NCBI GenBank assembly: GCA_019022495.1
Contig: JAFEKR010000002.1
Coordinates: 3,534,001-3,598,000 of the forward strand
Reading direction: 5' to 3'
DNA: 64,000 nt
Origin: Epichloe hybrida
Lineage: Eukaryota > Ascomycota > Sordariomycetes > Hypocreales > Clavicipitaceae
Shown here: piece by piece, positions 59,701 through 64,000 of the stretch
Layout: each line of letters opens with the position of its first letter
Numbering within the stretch: position 1 is the first letter of the stretch
Made by a program: the position numbers and the translations under genes
Notes under the pieces: generated by a model
The model's input: the letters and a program-made list of their open reading frames with translations, nothing else
Told to the model about the DNA's origin: nothing
Databases searched by the model: none

Positions 59701-61409
59701 TCTGGTAGGCGCCAAACAGGTTCGGTCTTTGCTGCCAAACCAGCAGGGCTATCCCGAAACAAGGTTATGCCGGATACTGGAACTCTGAAGGGGGGGGTGG
59801 CGGTCGCTTAACCGAGCATCAGAAGCCTAAAGGGGTGGGCGACTCGGGGGAAAAAAATGGGCGAGGGTTGGGAGGCGTTATGGACCATTCCGAGCAGAAA
59901 GGCAGCTATGTATAGGATTCTGTGCTCGCACGAGCTAGCAGCAAATAAAGTCCAAGGTGAGTGCGAAACCGATTTTGGGGCAAAGGCTGGCGGTTCTCCC
60001 CCTAAATCCGTAGAGACGTCGGTTTGGCGCTCGAGGACGAGCAAAAGCGGAAAGAAGAGAGAATGAAGGAAGGAAAGGAGGAAAAACCCTGGCCAGGACA
60101 GGATGTCGGGAGCGCAGAAAGAGACAAGAAATTGGCTGATCCCAGCCCACGATTTATCAGCTGCGCAAGCAGAAGGTGACTGGACTGGACTGGACTTGGC
60201 CACACTTGACTGGGCCGCATAAAAGCAGCTATAAACACATGTGGCCTTAGCGAGCGGTCACCTCGGTGAGCAAATATGTCCGGAAAGGCAGGAGCTCCCT
60301 TTCACTGACTGACTGAGTGACTGAGTGACTGAGTGACTGACTGACTGTGTGGTGTTTGATATGATGGAAAGAGGCCCGACTGTGACTAGGAACCTGGACT
60401 TTTGACATGATGAACAAATTTCCCGCATGACTGCTGCACCTCGCTTGTCGCCTCCCTATTCTTTGGTAAATTTCCCCCACCTGGTTCGATTTTGAGCCGT
60501 TCTGTGGATGTAGAAAGTGCCAACATCACGAACGCACGTCATCACAGGGGGTATCAACCAACCCCCCGGTGAACGGGAATTGCACCAAGTCCTGAAGTGA
60601 TAGCAGTTACGAATCTTTTCTCCATCATTTCGTTCCCTTTTACTATTCGGGCCTCTGTTTTAGTTGGTCAGAAGCACAACGGGGCAAGTTTGAACCAGCC
60701 GCAGGTCTCCGCAGGCATATTTCCTCTTCATTCAAATCGCACGCAGTCTGTCTTTGCCTCCTCCAACATCTCAAGCCAGCCCAGCCTTTCTGTTTATCGC
60801 AGCAGCCCTCGCAGCAGCCAGTCTGTGACCCGTAACCCGCATCGTTGTTGTATCAGCAACCACTCTACTTACAGTGGGCAAGCTCAGCAGCCCAACAGGC
60901 AAGCGGGGAGTGGGGGAAAACACCTTTGGCGTGCTCAACTTGTGCATGCGGCTAAGCAGGGCGTGTGCGCCGTAGTGAATCGAGCTAATAACGGGGTCTT
61001 GCACTTAAGGCAAAAGGTTTCTAGAAGGTTCAGTGGATTCACTGTCTGGCGCGACCCGACACACCAACAGGTACAGGTATCTTGATTGCGAAATCAAACC
61101 GCCTGGTATGATCTATTGGCAATACAGGTTTGTGAAAACGCACCCAAAACTTACGTAGCCATTTCCCGCGCATTATGCAGCCCAATAAATCAAAACATGC
61201 GACTCCCCTCAGCACCAACAAACTTGTCCGGAACAGAGGCTTTGGGGAAATTTCTAGAAGCCATTATTCGTATCACTGGATTTCTTTACAGGTTAAAACA
61301 CATACCCCAAGTAACGTAACTCAATCCTGCACAGTCGCCCAAACCCTTGTAAGCGCCTGTCAACACCTCGGACACATGCCTGACCCCAACCGCGTCTCCT
61401 CAGACATGA
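59701..61409. other. Intergenic with GACT-type repeats
   Basis: DnaJ promoter and the 3' side of the EF-hand gene. A repeat of CTGACTGAGTGA units lies at 60303-60342. Frames up to 162 codons are not protein-like. No gene is called. Confidence 0.45.
60303..60344. repeat. GACTGA/GAGTGA short tandem repeat
   Basis: Units of CTGA, CTGAGTGA and CTGACTGA alternate over about 42 bp. No gene context. Confidence 0.8.
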
Positions 61410-62389
61410 CTACTCCGGGGTATCATTTGATGATCCCTCGCCTCCTCCGTTTGAACCCATTATCGAAGAAACGAAGTCGTTGTACTTGAAGACCTCCCCT
61501 TTCTTTGCGCCAAGCTGGGCATTGATATTGCGGTTGAAGGCGCGCCTGCCTGTGAAACCGTTGACAACTCGGTCAACCTCCGCTGGCGTTAGCGCCTTCT
61601 CACCAGCTTCTGGTGCAGTGTTCAATAAAGCATCCCTTAGCTCGGCCCAGTCGACCTGGCCGCTGTCATCGTCGTCGAAAGCTGAAAAGGCTGAAAGCAG
61701 CTCAGCGCTTGGTGACAGCTCGCAAATAGTTTCAGCAAGCGAATTTAGGAAAGCGGCGAGTGAAATCGTCTGTGGTTTCGAGGGAGGAAAGAATTGCGAC
61801 ACATCAGCGGCGCCATTAGGAAGTCCTTCGCGAGCAGCATGTCAGTAGGAGCACTTGACCTGAAAGGAAAAAAAGCAAAATTCGCGATGAGATGCCATAC
61901 CTAATTGGCTCAGCATATCAGAAACGTCTTCCCGGTTTACGACACCATCACAATCACGGTCAAGGATTTGAAATCCGTCACGCAGCGTTCTGACTTGGGC
62001 TGACTGCAGTTTTGACAGTGCATTCCCGCTCCCCAAGGCTTGTGCTGTGTCAGGCCATGCCTGCCGAGAGAACCTCTGTGTGGAGGCAGTCATTGTGTCT
62101 GATGATTGTGGGCGTGGTGTCAGGTTATTTTGCGGAGTTTTCGGCGTGCTCGCTTGATTGAATCTCGATGCTCCTGATCCCGACGCGGCTTTCGTCGGGG
62201 AGTTGGTCGGCGTGGTATGTCGCAAAGGCGAGGGAGAAGCTGGCGATTCTGGGCGGCGAAATGGCGAACTGCGAGACGGAGGCGACCCGTAGCCCAGAGG
62301 AGACGGTTTATAAGACGCTGCGACAGACTTGACGGTGTTAGAAACTTATTATTCATGCGTCTGATGGGGTGGACTCCGGCGCTTACCAT
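61410..62389 (-). CDS. EF-hand protein, myosin regulatory light chain-like
   Basis: Minus-strand exons are 62389-62387 (the ATG codon alone), 62327-61901 and 61825-61410, giving 281 residues. The ATG-only exon is inferred: donor GTAAGC follows the ATG directly, and acceptor GTCAAG with a CTAAC branch site opens the frame SVAASYKPSPLGYGSPPSRS, the typical family start. A Ser/Pro/Thr-rich N-terminus is followed by QVRTLRDGFQILDRDCDGVV, a first EF-hand (D-x-D-x-D-G), a degenerate middle, then FDDDDSGQVDWAELRDALLN, a second canonical EF-hand loop. The tail is RAFNRNINAQLG. These fungal proteins are often named for myosin light chains such as Rlc1/Cdc4; I infer calcium binding and a cytoskeletal partner. 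Introns are 59 and 75 nt. Confidence 0.87.
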
Positions 62390-64000
62390 GCTCGCAACGG
62401 CGATTTCGCACGGCGAGGGATGTTTTGTGGTTGGCCAAGGAACGTCCTGATCTTGTGGAGATGCCGCATGCGTGGTGTGTGGAATTCAAGTCGATGATCG
62501 TTTCATTCCCTCGGATGCTAATTGGAAAGAGTCAGCACGCCTTAAGCCATTATCGACATTCAGTTGGTTCGCAGCCGAGATCTTGTGGTGGGTCGAAGAT
62601 GCAGACAGAAGCGACGACAATCATTTGATCTCGTCACCGACTCACCGAGCACAATGTAAACAACCGACAACTTGCCAGCAAGCCCATGGCAACGGCGTGA
62701 CAAGTGGAGGTGTGCTGTGGCTGCATTTGTGGCGTTGCCCGTCAAGGTGGTCACCAGCCACGACCTGGCTGCTTTGGCCTTAATAATAGTACTTCAGGCT
62801 GCTCAACGCGGCTAGACTCAGACTCGCGGTGCTTGGTGGTGAGGCGAGCACATCAGAGACACCGCGACGACGGGTTCTTGCCTATCCATGGTGAGCTAGG
62901 TTTTCCGTGTTAGAACCGGCTGTTCTCGGTCAGTCCTACGAAGTGCCGCATGAGTCCAGTCGAGCATAAAAGACTTGCAATGTTTCACCATATGCTAAAC
63001 GCCAAAATGCCCCCCTCCAGAAATGACCTCGGCGAGCACGGAGTAGGCAGTACTTTATTCAGGCTATTACGGATTTATTACGGATTACTCCGTACAGAGC
63101 AGAGCGTAGCCGACGGTCGAATTTGAACTCGCGCCTGCACGTTGATGGAATCGCGGCTAATAGGTGCTATTGGTGGGAAGGGGGGTGGAGGCCGGCTGCT
63201 CTTGCCCAAGACGAGAGAGCCAGCCAGCGCAGGCCACAGGCGCGGCTGCCATCGAATCCACCACGGCCTTGTCCGCCCCGGCCATCCAGAGCCATCCAAA
63301 GATCCAAGCCCTGCTGGGTCTGGCTAGTTTCCACACGCGCCCTCTTTTCTTGGACCCCGCCCTTATTAACCCCCTGCCCTGGTCCTGAATTTCAGGAGTT
63401 TGCGATTGTGTGTTGTGTGTCTGGAAGTTCTATCTGGCGCAGTTGCTGGCAGATCATGTCTCGGTGTTACCCCTCGTCGCCGACAATACATCATCTCTGT
63501 GCGTTGTCAGGTACTTGCTGCTGTCGCAAACTGACAACCGCTTCTTGTCACCGCGGCGTTGATGGTGGCGCTGCGGCTTCGACCCTGAAAGCTGCTCCTC
63601 TCTGGAGCAACAAGAGCGTCGAATCGACAGCTTCCAAGAGTCCATCACTGTTCATATCAGCCGCTTTCTCATATTAGCCGTGCTAGGGACAGGTTGTCCG
63701 ATCGGATAGCCACCGACCAACGACGGCCGATTCCTTATCCTCGTGCCGACGGCTTCGGGTGAAATGATCCATCGGCCATCGATCAGTGACTTGTCTGCAT
63801 GAGTAGAGATCAAACACAATCTGCGCCGCGGAGACATTCCGCTTGTTCAATTTCTGGAGAGAGGACGAACGTCGCTCAAGTCTCGCCATTGTCGATCGAG
63901 ACTTTTTGACACTGGCGTAGGGCGACTCAACGGTATACAATGGCCACCGCCCTTCCGTACTTGACTCGGCAGCCTGGCATGAACAATCAGTCAAATGGTT
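62390..64000. other. Right edge, intergenic or truncated gene
   Basis: No firm gene. A minus-strand frame at 63994-63683 (with ARLERRSSSLQKLNKRNVSAA) could be an exon of a gene extending beyond the window, but I see neither a domain nor a convincing splice structure. TACGGA and TCCGTA words cluster at 63065-63098. The region directly upstream of 62390 should contain the EF-hand gene promoter. Confidence 0.35.

Noticed and set aside
63683..63994. Partial gene running off the right edge
   Set aside because: The 103-codon frame has no domain and no clear splice partner; kept only as a note in the edge region.

Overview
The window is nuclear DNA of a filamentous ascomycete (Pezizomycotina). The genes are short-intron, GT-AG spliced genes of fungal families: a bZIP factor, a PHD-finger protein, a Meu26/Rua1-type regulator, ARP8, Stm1, MED10, a DnaJ/TPR co-chaperone, an EF-hand light-chain-like protein, an MFS transporter and a GPI-type cell-wall protein. 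A large AT-rich block shows repeat-induced point mutation (RIP): many C-to-T and G-to-A changes and stop codons in recognisable transposon proteins. A Sordariomycete, perhaps Hypocreales, is my guess; no rRNA or species marker is present. I could see no tRNA or rRNA gene.

Layout. 0.9-2.5 kb holds a bZIP regulator on the minus strand, followed by a gene-free stretch with a 30-bp minisatellite. 5.04-19.76 kb is one nested transposon island. A Mutator-like element with about 125-bp terminal inverted repeats and an 8-bp target duplication was interrupted inside its transposase gene by a complete Ty3/gypsy chromovirus-type element. That element carries matching LTRs, a 5-bp duplication, a polypurine tract and readable reverse transcriptase and integrase. 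It contains three further inserts: a solo LTR of its own family, a 622-bp TRIM-like mini-retrotransposon and a 150-bp foldback element. 20.3-30.2 kb is a housekeeping block: a Ser/Thr/Pro-rich nuclear-type protein, a LIM-type zinc protein, Stm1 and a PHD-finger protein. A 517-bp TA-flanked inverted-repeat element lies at 31.8 kb. The Meu26/Rua1-type gene is at 35.1-37.1 kb, then about 6.6 kb without a credible gene. 43.7-50.8 kb has a proline-rich conserved protein, ARP8 and an MFS transporter. 52.8-55.2 kb encodes a secreted repeat protein. 56.0-62.4 kb has MED10, the DnaJ/TPR co-chaperone and an EF-hand protein.

The genes do not form a pathway cluster. Most are independent chromatin, transcription, translation and protein-folding genes. 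The strongest unusual signals are the nested, datable transposon stack with RIP-spared edges, the TRIM-like element, an in-frame membrane-segment extension beyond the DnaJ stop codon, a substituted zinc ligand in the LIM protein, and a dispersed TCCGTA/TACGGA word family confined to non-coding DNA. Exon boundaries below were found by reading splice sites by eye and are not transcript-verified.
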